From Zygnema cylindricum (Eukaryota > Streptophyta > Zygnematophyceae > Zygnematales > Zygnemataceae): a stretch of DNA of 42,221 nt. Every line of letters begins with the position of its first letter. Position 1 is the stretch's first letter. Positions 1-9,843 of this stretch are shown piece by piece. Below the pieces are notes generated by a model that searched no databases, was not told the origin of the DNA, and saw nothing but the letters and a program-made list of their open reading frames with translations. Location: positions 101,504 to 143,724 of the forward strand of contig JBBHKE010001591.1 in NCBI GenBank assembly GCA_037447655.1, given 5' to 3'. The position numbers and the translations under genes are program-made.

Positions 1-208
1 GCTTGAGTTTTGAATTTTGGTTTTTTTGTGTACAAAGACGTTTTTGGTTTTCAAAAATGTTTGACTTTGGTTTTAAAAACCAACGGCTTTGGGTTTATCG
101 ATTATATTTCGGTTTTTCTCGGTAGAAAATGTTTCCGGCTTTGGTTAAAAAATGACAACTTTTTTTTCTGTTTTTAATTTTGTTTCTTTGTTTTTTTTTT
201 GGTGATAG

Positions 209-1663
209 GCTCTCAGTTGCAGGAAATGCAAAACCGGCTTTCAGAATTATCGAAAGAGACGAGAATGCAGCGTCAGAGGGCGGTGGAGAATGAGGCCGAA
301 ATTGCGAGCGTCCGGTCACAGGTTTTTTTATTGGCTCTCTCTCTCTCTCTCTTCCCCCCTCTCTCTCACTCCCCTCCCTCCCTCCCTCCCTATAATTTTA
401 GAACAAAAACCAAACCAAAACCGAAACCAAAAACGGAAACAGACTTAACCATGTAAAAGAAACTCAGAAACAACTGAAAACATTTAAAATTTTAAAATAA
501 AATACAAATTTTAAATAAAGATTTTTTACAGGTGAGTGAACTGAGAGGCGGCATGGAACAGCTTGCGGCTTCTCGAGAGACTATTTCAGTTTTGGAAAAT
601 CAACTTCGTGAGATGGAACGGACCACTAAAGGGTGAGTTGTTTTTTGTTATTTTTATTATTTTTATTGTTCTTGTTTTTGTTCTTGTTCTTGTTCTTGTT
701 ACTGTCATTGTTATTTTTTTGCCACTTTTATTGTTATTGTTTTTGATATTGCTATTGTTGTTATTATTGCTATTATAATTATTATTTTCCTGTTTTTTAA
801 GGGTCGTATTTTACAATTTCGATTTTGACATCGGTATAATCCTCACCATTTTAAGTCCATAAGACTTGAAAAACTACAGTCTTTGATTGTTTTTGGTTTA
901 CTTTTAGTTTTATCCAATTCTATTTTTCCCCAGGATAACTAGAGCATAACATTCTCCTCCAGTTATAACGAAAGTATAACACCAATGATTTGCTTTAACT
1001 GTGGTTCTGAATACTCTTTTTGCCTTCTATTATTGACCATTCTATGGGATTTGTTGGAGTATTTGAAAGCTTCGAATTCAACCTTGTCTTTGAATTTGAA
1101 TCCATTTTTTTTTTTGAATTTGACATGAAATTTGACCTTAATTTGACATTTAATTTGACTTTGTGTTAGGACTTCGAGTTTGACTTTGAGTTTGACTTCA
1201 AAAATGTTTGACTTTTGCTGATACTTTTTGCCATGATATTAGATTGACCATGCGATTGGATTTGTTGGAGTCTTCGAAAGCTTCGAATTCAACTTTGTCT
1301 TTGAATTTGAATCTGAATTTGTTTTTGAATTTGGCATGGAAGTTGACCTTAATTTGACTTTTAATTTGACTTCTGATTTGACTTTGAGTTGGACTTTGAG
1401 TTTAAGTTTTACTTTCAAGAAAGTTTGACTTTTGCGGATATTTTTCTTGCCTTAGGTTGACCATGCGATTGGATTCGTTGGAGTCGTCGAAAGATGTCGA
1501 AATGGAGAGTTTGCGAGCCAATAGCGATCGAATGCAATCGGAATTGGATTTTAAAGACGCCGAGTTGATGGCGATGGGCGAACAAGTTCGTCATTTAGCG
1601 GAATTTAAACGACGATACGAGGGTTTACATAATAACGGCACACAAAATGTGGTTACAAAATGA
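209..1663 (+). CDS. 3' exons of an unidentified coiled-coil protein gene
   Basis: Three exons join in phase. Exon 209-321 follows a T-tract and TAG and ends CAG|GT. Exon 532-632 lies between TTACAG and GG|GTGAGT. The last exon, 1456-1663, follows CTTAG and ends at TGA 1661-1663. The joined piece is about 140 residues, rich in Glu, Arg, Met, Gln and Leu, with heptad-like spacing (for example LSELSKETRMQRQ, ISVLENQLREMERTTKG, LRANSDRMQSELDFKDAEL), so a long coiled coil is likely. The N-terminal part lies upstream of the window. I see no motif that names the family; a cytoskeletal or motor-tail protein is possible but unproven. The reading frame is intact in all three exons, unlike the other cellular genes here. 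Confidence 0.6.
335..392 (+). repeat. CT-rich microsatellite in intron
   Basis: Pyrimidine run (CTCTCT, CCCCTCT, then CCCT units) just inside the intron after the exon ending at 321. Confidence 0.85.
640..1032. other. intron sequence, T-rich
   Basis: Intron with imperfect TTATTG, TTCTTG and TTGTTA runs at 640-790, then unremarkable AT-rich DNA. No exon seen. Confidence 0.5.
1033..1455 (+). repeat. two decayed upstream copies of the last-exon splice junction
   Basis: The intron before the exon at 1456 holds two tandem units of about 210 bases. Each begins with a degraded copy of the exon start (GACCATGCGATTGGATT, then TTGTTGGAGTC, then TCGAAAG) at about 1033 and 1246, and continues into TTTGAATTTGAC-rich intron sequence. 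The second copy still has its own ATTAG acceptor directly before ATTGACCATGCG. Only the third and last occurrence is the open, spliced exon. Confidence 0.8.
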
Positions 1664-2060
1664 AAAGGTACAAAATGAAAAGGTACAAAATGAAAAGTTA
1701 CAAAATGAAAAGTCACAAAATGAAAGTAGGAGAAGTATGAGTTTGAGGAGTAGAGTAGAGGAGGAGGAGGAAGAGGAGGAGTTTTTGATTGGGATGTTAA
1801 TGAGTGGGAAAGGAGAATTTACACAACGATTCGAGGGAGTACATAATGGGGCACAAAATGTGGTTACAAAAACGAGTATTTGGGGTACATAATCGGACAA
1901 AAAAACGACTAAATGAAAGTAGGAGTTTGGGATTGGGATGTCATGAGGAGACAAAAAAATAAACGACGATTCAAGGTGTTACATAATGGGGCACAAATGG
2001 GTTTACAAGAAAGGAAGGAACCGGGGGAAAAGGACGAGGCAAAAATGTGGGTACGAAAAA
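1625..2060 (+). repeat. triplicated end of the last exon plus a 15-bp tandem repeat
   Basis: The last coding block (residues YEGLHNNGTQNVVTK, about 1614-1660) recurs at about 1820-1870 as FEGVHNGAQNVVTK and at about 1965-2010 as FKVLHNGAQMGLQ, in other frames and beyond the first stop codon. Between copies one and two, at about 1650-1725, lies a 15-bp repeat of roughly five units (TACAAAATGAAAAGG and variants). This looks like duplicated 3' untranslated DNA; a frameshifted extended C-terminus is the alternative. Confidence 0.6.
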
Positions 2061-2104
2061 GGAAGTTTTTTGGTTGGGAAATTTGGTTTATTTTCTCTTT
2101 TTGA

Positions 2105-4173
2105 TCCTTTTTTTTATTTTTTTCGCTCCTATCGAGTTCACGGATGTCGAGGAAGTGAAAACTTGTTGAAATTTTCGATGTGTCAATATCAATATCGATA
2201 GCTTTATGTCGGTTAAAATTTGACGAATGTCGAAAAGAATTTACTTTTGTTGGATAGATGCGTTTTTGGCTTTCTGTGAATCAAGTGTAAAAATTGAACA
2301 AAAGTTGAAAGAAAAGTTGAAAAAAAGTAAGAGGAAAGTCGAAAGAAAGTTGAGGGAAAATTATTGTAATTTTTTGTACACTATAAAAACAAGGTAGTGG
2401 TCATAAAAGTGGTAGAGAATTATCGATGATAAAAAATTTCGAATACATGTTTTTAAAGTCGTTTGTTTCATAAAATTTCAATTTTGTATGTTCCGTAAAT
2501 TTGGACGAAGTCTTTTTCTTCCTTTCTTTTTCTTTCAGCCTGTTTGAAAGTTGAGTGCCAAGTTTTCGAAAGACATTTGATATATGGTGGTTTTCGGTTA
2601 TTTTTGGAAGAAAAATATCAAAGAATCTAATTTTCGTCGCTGTCATTTTAATCTTAAAAGTTCTTTCTCCATTTTTTTTATTCTTTTTGGTCACTATTTC
2701 CAAACTTTTTTTTTGGGGCGCTTTTAGAAATCAATGAGTTTTAGGGACAAAGTTATAGACTTTCTCATAATATGACTAACTAATTTTAATGTTAGCGTCG
2801 AAATTAAAAGCACATTCTATGAAAATTAAAAAAAAGAAAAACAAAAAATATTAAAAACTATACATGTTGAATATCCAAAAAAAGTCATTCATTCTTTGTC
2901 GAAGAGATGTCAACTGTTTGTTTCATTTTATTACTGTGATGTGAACTATATCGATATTAAAAAGACACGAAAAAAAAAACCAAAAAAAAACAAAAAAAAA
3001 AAAAAAAAACAAGCAAAAAAAAAAAAAAAAGAAGAAAAAAAAAGGAAAAAAAAAAAAAAANNNNNNNNNNTACAATCATGAAAATTTGTGGGTTTACTTA
3101 ATTTAATTAACTAAAACCTTCCACTTTGTTTTTCAGAAAAAAAAGGGGGCAAGAGTTGTGAGCTCATAATTGTTTTAGTTAATAGTAATTTTTTTTTTAA
3201 ACAAGGGAAAAAAAAAATTGTTTATCTCAGATATTTTTCACCAAATATGTAATTTTTCAATTTCTATTCTCCAGTAAACGAAGGGGAAAAAATAAGCGGA
3301 TATTTTTACTCCCTCAAATATCCTCAAAAAATTTGTTAAATTTTAAAAACTGGGTTTACCGATTGATAGATTAACTAGACGACAAAAATTTAAAAAAAAA
3401 GGTTTCTGACATTTTCCTCCTATTGCATGTCGTGGCTTGCTCTCTAATTTCTACGAAAAAAATGTTTAATTTCTTAGTCACCTTCCAAAATCAATTAATT
3501 TAATTCATTTGGGTGTTTAAAAGTACTAACATACCAACATTTCGCATAAAACAAAATTGTCATTTTCAATTGTCATTTGTCGATTATCATTTTTTTTGAT
3601 TTCTTTCATAAGGTTTTTAGCTACATTGGATTCACATCATCATGAAAGTTTAATTTACGCATTAACAAAAAAGAAACAAATATTACAAAAAAAATGCCCA
3701 ATATATTCCAAATTTTGTCTTTTGAATCCTTTCGAACCATTTACCAAAATTGTAACTTAAATTTACAAAAAAGAAAAAGAACGAAAATAAGTTTACCAAG
3801 GAAAGAAAACCCCAAAAACCTCGAAAAGAACCTGATTAAGCTAATTTCCCCAAAGACATGGAAACCAAAAACAAAATCAGGTTCTAAAAAACAAAAACCT
3901 TCTCTCCACCAAACCCCTAATTCACATATTACACATTTTTTCATGTGGATAAAATAAACATGCCATACCCATTACCCAAAACCAAACCCATTTACCTCCA
4001 ATACCCCTTAACCATTGATAATCTACCCTAATTTTACCAAAAAACAATAACTTTCCCAACACTTCACCACTTTTCTCCCTACCCCTCAAAAAAAACTTTT
4101 CCCCCACACAAAAAAAAAAGAAACTATATAACTTCTCCCCCCCCCCAAAAAAAAAACAAACCTATAACTATAT
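2105..4173. other. no gene recognised; poly-A tract and assembly gap
   Basis: AT-rich DNA between two convergent genes. A long A-rich homopolymer (about 2965-3060) runs into ten N at 3061-3070, so the assembly is broken there. Nothing in either strand looks like an exon with usable splice sites. Long A/C runs near 3880-4170 lie just past the aquaporin stop codon, where its 3' untranslated region would be. Confidence 0.6.
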
Positions 4174-4619
4174 CTATATCGCTGCACCTCCCCTCTCCTC
4201 ATCCCCGTTCACTTTCCCCGTTTGTTTCGCATTGTCCTCTACGCTTGCTTCCTCCAAATGTCCCGGAAGCGTCACGTCACGCACTCCTCTTTTCAAACCG
4301 TGCACATAAATTAGTGTGGCCAAAACCGAACCTATCGCCGGACCTAGCCAATAAATCCAATGGTTGTGCCAATATCCGGACCAAACCGCCGGACCGAAAG
4401 ATCTCGCGGGATTCATGGAAGATCCGGTTAAGGGCAGCGCGACGAGATGAGCGGCGGCGATCGCGGAACCAATGAGAAGCGCCGCTACGAGACCCGGTCC
4501 TTGTACGTCAATGGCCGTTCCGTACACCGTAAAAATTAACATAAAAGTGATCAAAATTTCGACGACGAGCGCTTGACCCTCGCCGATATTCGTTACGCCG
4601 TGAGCTCCGAGGTTTCCCT
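4174..4619 (-). CDS. aquaporin last exon (helices 4-6, second NPA)
   Basis: Begins after the acceptor CCCCACAG and is open for about 148 codons to the stop at 4174. Order of parts: loop C end NLGAHGVTNIGEG; helix 4 ALVVEILITFMLIFTVYGTA; helix 5 with AAAHLVALPLTG; second pore half-helix SSMNPARSFGPAV; helix 6 HWIYWLGPAIGSVLATLIYV; then a basic/acidic cytosolic tail of about 40 residues ending GGAAI. Helix-5 His, Ser before MNPA and the Arg after it would be three of the four selectivity-filter positions, by alignment to AQP4. This exon is undamaged. Confidence 0.85.
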
Positions 4620-4977
4620 GTGGGGAAAAATGGGGGAAAAAGCGGATTACTTGTATTTTTTTTGAGATTATTTGTATATTCTTGAGATTATTTGTATATT
4701 TTAAAGACAATTTTTTCTTCTTTAGAATTCGACTATAGGTTTGTAAGTTATTGTGAAATGTGTAAGTCCTTGTTATATGAAGTTTTCCTCTCTCTACCTT
4801 ACTGCCCAATTTCCCTCCCCTGTTTCTCTCTCTCTCCACATCTTTTTCGCCTCGCTCTACTCTTCTTTTCCATCTCCCTCGCCCCTTCCTCCCTCCATCT
4901 CCTTCCTCCCCCTTCCCTTCCACTCTTTCAGGTTCCATCCCATTCCCCCCCCCCCCTCCATCCATTCCACCGATCCA
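4620..4977 (-). repeat. aquaporin intron filled with C/T simple repeats (plus strand)
   Basis: Contains a 20-bp direct duplication (TGAGATTATTTGTATATT) at about 4662-4703 and then low-complexity CCCTTCC/CCTCCAT DNA from about 4790 that reaches into the neighbouring exon end. Confidence 0.6.
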
Positions 4978-5135
4978 CCTCCATGATCCATCCATCCTTC
5001 CATCATCCCCTTCCCTCCCTCCCCTCCCCCTTCCATAGTCCGGGATCCCCAGCAGCATTGTGACCATCCCCGCCCCCTTCTTCCCAGGATCCGCGCCACT
5101 GTACATGAAGCCGCGCACGATCGAGCCTGCACCAA
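4978..5135 (-). CDS. probable aquaporin helix-3/loop-C exon
   Basis: After GTTGGTGCAG the frame reads GSIVRGFMYSGADPGKKG, then AGMVTMLLGIPDYG. The pattern GA.SIV.GFMYSG is like MIP helix 3 (QxxGAxxxxxxLYG), followed by a long loop C. The next GT donor on the sense strand is at about 4977, so the exon probably runs into a G/A-rich simple repeat (RGRGGREGDDGRMDG). The first half of helix 3 is not visible in this frame. Confidence 0.45.
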
Positions 5136-5200
5136 CAGACACATCCCCTCAAATGCATGCACTAGCCCATAGAATGCATCTCCTTCGTAAAAATTCCTGT

Positions 5201-5233
<33 letters not shown>

Positions 5234-5274
5234 CAAAAAAAAAGGGGGTGTTTTATTTTCCTATGCCCACCTCC

Positions 5275-5404
5275 CCGTGATGGCGAACGCCAGCGTGATG
5301 ACGGGGTTGAAGTGGCCGCCGGATACCGACCCGAGGGCGCCGACCAGCAGCGCGATGGTCAGGCCGTGGGCGAGGGAGATCAGGACGATGCGGCCGGGTC
5401 AGGG
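5275..5404 (-). CDS. aquaporin exon with first pore motif NPV
   Basis: Reads RIVLISLAHGLTIALLVG, then ALGSVSGGHFNPVITLAFA, then ITGR, and ends AG|GTGGGC. It matches MIP helix 2 and loop B, where the usual text is SGGHxNPAVT. The Val codon is GTC (plus-strand gac, 5300-5302). The His in SLAH aligns with the helix-2 selectivity position, as in TIPs. The 5' boundary is unresolved because TGA occurs three codons upstream with no AG in between. Confidence 0.75.
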
Positions 5405-5487
5405 ACGGGGAGCCTAAGGCGAGGCCTGGGGAGGGAGGGGAGGGGGTTAGAGGAGGGAGGGGGGAGGGAGGGGATGGGGAGGGGTCC

Positions 5488-5631
5488 TGCTAGTGACGAC
5501 GGATCCTGCCCCGACGAATACGAATATCATGGTCTATAAATCTCGGCGAGCGCGGCTCTCCATGCGTTGAGACTGGATATGTCGTGACGCGAGCCCCCGG
5601 GTTCGAACTCGACCACTATGAAGTTGTACAT
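5488..5631 (-). CDS. aquaporin N-terminal exon (helix 1), frameshifted
   Basis: Starts MYNFIVVEFEPGGSRHD, then ISSLNAWRAALAEIY, matching the MIP pattern RAALAEF before helix 1. A one-base loss near 5530-5534 moves the rest, MIFVFVGAGSVVTS, into the next frame. No good GT donor follows; only GTCGTC at about 5487 is available. The first ATG is assumed as the start. Confidence 0.6.
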
Positions 5632-5639
5632 GATCGGGT

Positions 5640-5715
5640 GTAGGGAGGGGAGGGAGGGGAGGGGAGGGGAGGGAGGGGAGGGAGGGAAGGGAAAGAAAGG
5701 AAGGAAAGGAAGGGA
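5640..5715. repeat. GGGGA/GGAAG simple repeat
   Basis: Purine-only run (GGGAGGGGA and GGAAGGAAA units) directly upstream of the aquaporin first ATG, in its 5' flank or first intron. Confidence 0.85.
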
Positions 5716-7062
5716 TGAAGGAAGAAAAGCGTGTGGAATTTGTGTATTTTTTCCCGCCAGTTTTTCCTTTCCTTTTGTAGCCTACTGCCGGATATGCACC
5801 CAGCCACGCTACTCGCCAAATGGCGCGTGACGTGGAATTCTGTTTCAATTTTGGACTGCAGCCGAATCGGCGATCGACGGCCGATACGGTCTCAGATTCT
5901 TTCAATCGCATCTGGACGGTACGATCGAAGGGGAGAGGGGGGAGTCAATCACATCTTTTCTCCGCACCGAAAAATAAAAATACGCGTGGCGCTCAAAAGG
6001 TTGTAGTGAAGAAATGTCCTGTCTACGTGTCAAGACAGGTCAAAATCATATCTTTGCTGACACTGACACATGGACCGGACTTTTGTCGTTTCTGCCACGT
6101 GTGCTGTTCTCGTAATCCACCCGGATCGAAATTTTAGATCTCGCTGGACTTTTGGCAAGGCACAAAACGACAAATATCTACGGTTTGTACAGCCTATGTG
6201 TCACGAGAAGTCGCAGACACAAGTTTCGACAGCACGGAATTGTACTAATACAATGGGACAAGATATGAGGGAGATTGACCGCGGACACGCTATTGTTTTT
6301 GCCGTTTAGCATAGCGACAAATAAAATCTGAACCGTCGTACAAATTCAAATATCGTAGAGCTGTCAGTCGACCACACTCCCGCCGACCGCTCGACGTACT
6401 GCATGTTTTCGTACGGAAAAGTCTCCGTTGACGTCAGCAAAACGACGTAGGAAGATGTCACTTTTGACGCCGACGAGGGGCGAGATTTATATTTTTTTTA
6501 AACGTCAGAGACGACAAAATTCACGGGTAAGGACTAAAAAAAAAGAAATGATTGGCCAAGAATGGACCAAATAAAAATTTGCGGACGCCGGTAAAGACAA
6601 TTTTCATATATTGCATCAAAATGGTACATATATCCTACGGGATCTTTTTATTTCGGTTTTTGTGTACGAAAAAAAATATTCTATGCATACTGTATGGGAG
6701 TCATCTACAGTACTGTACCTTACTTGTACATGTCGCGACAGCAGAAATATTTAGAAAAATCTGACTGTGCCACGCACTACCATAAAGTACCTTCTGCTAA
6801 AATCTCCTGACTAAATTTTGCAACCATTTACCTGGATCCAAAATTCTTAATGACAAATCTAATCCTATCGTACGATATGCTCCGAGCGCACTGTTGCAGT
6901 TACATTTTAAGCGTGATCCATACTCATACACGTAAGCACAAAACCGTCACCGGTAAGTATTTTAGTTCGTACAGGCGTTTTTTTCGCCTGCAGTAATTTT
7001 GCCACGTCATCACTGTGGAAGCTCAGAGTATTTTCACTTTTTCAGAGTCTTGGAAATTTGTA
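5716..7062. other. intergenic, no gene recognised
   Basis: Higher in CpG and GTAC words than the flanks (many CGTAC/GTACGG), which is typical of the TE-derived DNA elsewhere in the window. No open frame with family resemblance and no inverted-repeat pair found. Confidence 0.5.
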
Positions 7063-7470
7063 ACGGAGAGCAGAGGTCGCAAACGGTCAACCGAAACCGT
7101 GACCGACCGTTAACCGACCGCCCGCGCCGGATCCGGAACGGATTCGGTTGCCAAATTTTGGGGGTCGGGCGGTTACGGTCGGTTGACTCACCATAGAAAA
7201 AAAAAACGGTCAGTTACGGTCGGTCAAACAAAAAACCAAAAAAAAAGAAAATTTTGTACTTTTTTTTCCAACATTATTGTTCTTTGTACTTTTGGTATTG
7301 TGGAAGAACGTGGCATCATGATTAGCGTCGCAAATCTGACACGGTACTAACACTATTCATTTCACGAATCTTACAAAAAGATAATCCAACATTCATGTAT
7401 TTTGTACTCTTTGGCATCGTGGAAGTACGTGACATCATGATTAGCGTCGCAAATGTGACACGGTACTGTA

Positions 7471-7971
7471 CACCGCGCATCGTAATTAGAATAATGAAAA
7501 AATTAGAGTAAAAAAAGAGAAAAAAATAATTAGAGTAATTTACTCTAATTTATGTGATAGAACTGTTTCAAAAAGGAATTTACTCTAATTTATGCGGTGT
7601 ACTCTAATTTGGCAAGCTAATATCCTCTACTGTAAATAAGGTATTCGTACAGAATCTGACAAAACGTACAGTTTATCGTCACTATGACGTTTGCACTACG
7701 CGGTTTGTTAAAACGCAGTTACATCATAATGGCCTGTATTAAATCATTATTTGTACTTTTTTACTTATAAAAGTACAATTTTGCACGGTCGGACGTCGTC
7801 CGTACTCCACACTATTTAAAATGAACATATATTAGAATTAAAAACGCTAATTAAACCTTACCTTAAATAGTATAATGAAAAAATTAGAATCATTTACTCT
7901 ATTTGATGTGATAGAGTCAAAATTTCGAGCGACCGAATTAGAGTAATTTACTCTAATTACGATTCGCGGTG
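7471..7971. mobile_element. TA-type MITE (family A), full length, nested
   Basis: Terminal inverted repeats CACCGCGCATCGTAATTAGA and TTACGATTCGCGGTG flanked by TA on both sides (7469-7470 and 7972-7973), as expected for Tc1/mariner-like MITEs. About 500 bp, non-coding. Relatives occur at 12666, 13092, 31149 and 37263. Inserted inside the hAT-like element 7071-8439. Confidence 0.85.
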
Positions 7972-7977
7972 TAGTAA

Positions 7978-8200
7978 GCTATTTATTTCGCAAATCAAAG
8001 GGAATGCGACAAAGCGTCGCAAATCTGACACGAGCACACTATTCATTTCGAAAATCTTAGGGAACGCGACAAAGCGTCGCAAATCTGACACGGTAGTACA
8101 GTATTCATTTCGCAAATCTTAGGCAACGCGACAAAGCGTCGCAAATCTAACACAGTAGTACACTATTCATTTCGCAAATCTTAGGGAACGCGACAAATTG
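7978..8200 (+). repeat. about 62-bp tandem repeat, four units
   Basis: Units read ATTCATTTCGCAAATCTTAG, then GGAACGCGACAAAG, CGTCGCAAATCTGACACGG and TAGTACACT with few changes; the last is cut short. Earlier single relatives lie at about 7318-7372 and 7438-7467. Confidence 0.85.
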
Positions 8201-8447
8201 TTATTATTGGCTTATTCCGTCGTACATTGACTAATTTTGTACTTTTTCGGTTACGGGCGGGCACGGTTAGTCGCGAAAAATCAAGATTCGGTTATTTTTT
8301 TTTTTCGTAAACGACGGTCGGTTAACGGTTAACAATTTTGGAGCGTGACAAAACTCGGTCGGGCGTCGGTTACTCAGATTTTGAAAAAAAAAAAACGGTC
8401 GGTTTCGGGTATGAAATTTTTTGACTTTTGCGACCTCTGACGGAGAG

Positions 8448-8660
8448 CCCTCCGTACACCAGAATCGAATCGGTGACGCTCATCGGTAACAGTTCGATAA
8501 TATCGTAAAATAGAAATTTGTATCGCCATATCGTATCGGTATGATTGCACCACTTTTACCGCATCGTATCGGTATTGACACATATCTGGGACCAGCCGAT
8601 ACGTATGAGCTTCTAGATCGGGTAACGATATTATACGATACGATACGATACGCTACGCAC
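8448..8660. repeat. TATCG-rich region, relative of family C elements
   Basis: Dense in ATCGGTA/TATCG words and carries TCTGGGACCAGC, close to TCTGGGACCAAC in the element at 13741. Ends are not clear, so it is probably a degraded copy. Confidence 0.4.
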
Positions 8661-9843
8661 AATTTGAAATCTAGTCTCCTCGGGACTTTTTATCTGTTTA
8701 TATTGTATAGACGGGAAAAAAGTGTTAAAATCACACCACATAGGAATAATATAATACTAAAGCTCCATGAGCCTCTGGTATTAAGACCTTGTTCCCATGG
8801 AGTTTCACCCTTTACTAGGGTTTTAAAATTTAAAGTAGTTTTTTTCTATTTTTGAAGTTTGTTTTTGTTTTCTCAAGTGAAACAGTGTTCAAAAATGTCC
8901 GAGGGATGGAAAAAAAATTATTGGAACCTGCATTCCTTCATGTAATTATATATAATACAAAATTCAATTTATTATATACAAGCCCAGAAATACAAAATAT
9001 ACGTGTGTGTTTACTTTTTAGTGAAATATCACAAATTTGTCATCTTATGTGTTACAATTAAGTCCGTAAGTCATCATCAGCCCAGAAAAACACTAAAAAA
9101 CCCTAAAAAAAACCCTAAAGTCATTTAAAATTTCAAGTTTTATGCACCAACAAATGCTGGAAGTGCGTCAAAAACACACAAAAAAGGAGGGGATGAAAAG
9201 AAAAATATCATGCCACACTGCACTGAGTTTCAGGATGGAGAAAAAAAAAATGATTTCAAAAATATTACATAAAATTGGTCAAGAAACATAGTGTACAAAA
9301 ACTATCTAAATACAAAATTATAGCTAATTGTTTAAAACTAGAAAATTAATTTACCTATCCTAATAAAATGAAAATACTGGCATTTCTCTCTCTCTCTCTC
9401 TCTCCCTTTCAATTTCCCCCAACTTCCCCTCTAAATTTTCTTAGAAGGGATATTTTGTTTCAAAAAGGGTTCGGAAAAGTGGGTACAATCCTTCCTAAAT
9501 TTTGACACAGAGAACTATCTTATGCCCTCCCTTATTTAAAAAATACCAAATGTAAATATAAATGTATAATTTTTTCCTATGCAACAATTACGTTCTCTCT
9601 CCCTCTGCCCCCTAATTTCTCTACTGTACCTTCACTCCCTCCTACCGCCCCCTCACCCCACCAGGGAAACTTTTTCCTCCCTCCACCCACCCTGCCTTCT
9701 CTACTCCTGCCCTCACCTCCTCCTTCCCTCCACCCCTCCTACCGCCCTCCCAGCCCTCCCCCAAAACTTTTCCCCCTGCCCGAAACCCGAAATTCAATAT
9801 TTCAAAATACATCCACTCTAAATATGAACAATTTCTCTTTATT
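8661..9843. other. no gene recognised
   Basis: AT-rich DNA with a (CT) run at about 9386-9410 and a C/T-rich stretch at about 9590-9780. Near 9090-9115 there are three ACCCTAAA words. Confidence 0.5.

Larger units (their letters stand above)
4174..5631 (-). pseudogene. aquaporin (MIP family) gene, four exon pieces, damaged
   Basis: Reading on the minus strand: an exon from ATG 5629-5631 to about 5488 (helix 1), about 5404-5275 (helix 2 and first half-helix), about 5135-4978 (helix 3 and loop C), and 4619-4174 (helices 4-6 and tail). Together these cover a whole MIP channel for water or small solutes. The first pore motif is NPV, not NPA; the second is NPA. Damage: a missing base after AEIY forces TGA at 5527-5529 before MIFVFVGAGSVV; a TGA lies just upstream of RIVLISLAHGL with no acceptor between; the helix-3 start is missing or out of frame. 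Pseudogene and assembly indels both fit. The subfamily is uncertain; it resembles TIP, PIP and animal AQP4 in different places. Confidence 0.7.
7071..8439. mobile_element. hAT-like non-autonomous element with exact 8-bp target duplication
   Basis: Begins CAGAGGTCGCAAA and ends with the inverted TTTTGCGACCTCTG. It is flanked by perfect 8-bp direct repeats ACGGAGAG at 7063-7070 and 8440-8447, the hAT signature. Sub-terminal DNA is rich in CGGTCGGTTAAC words. No transposase is encoded. The internal part holds a TA-type MITE (7471-7971) and a tandem repeat (about 7978-8200). Confidence 0.9.

Noticed and set aside
4620-5142. 322-residue frame joining a Gly/Glu-rich segment to the aquaporin end
   Set aside because: The N-terminal part is readthrough of an intron simple repeat; a clear acceptor (CCCCACAG) lies at 4620.
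7978-8200. Possible CRISPR-like array
   Set aside because: Units are contiguous direct repeats with no variable spacers, in a eukaryotic transposon.
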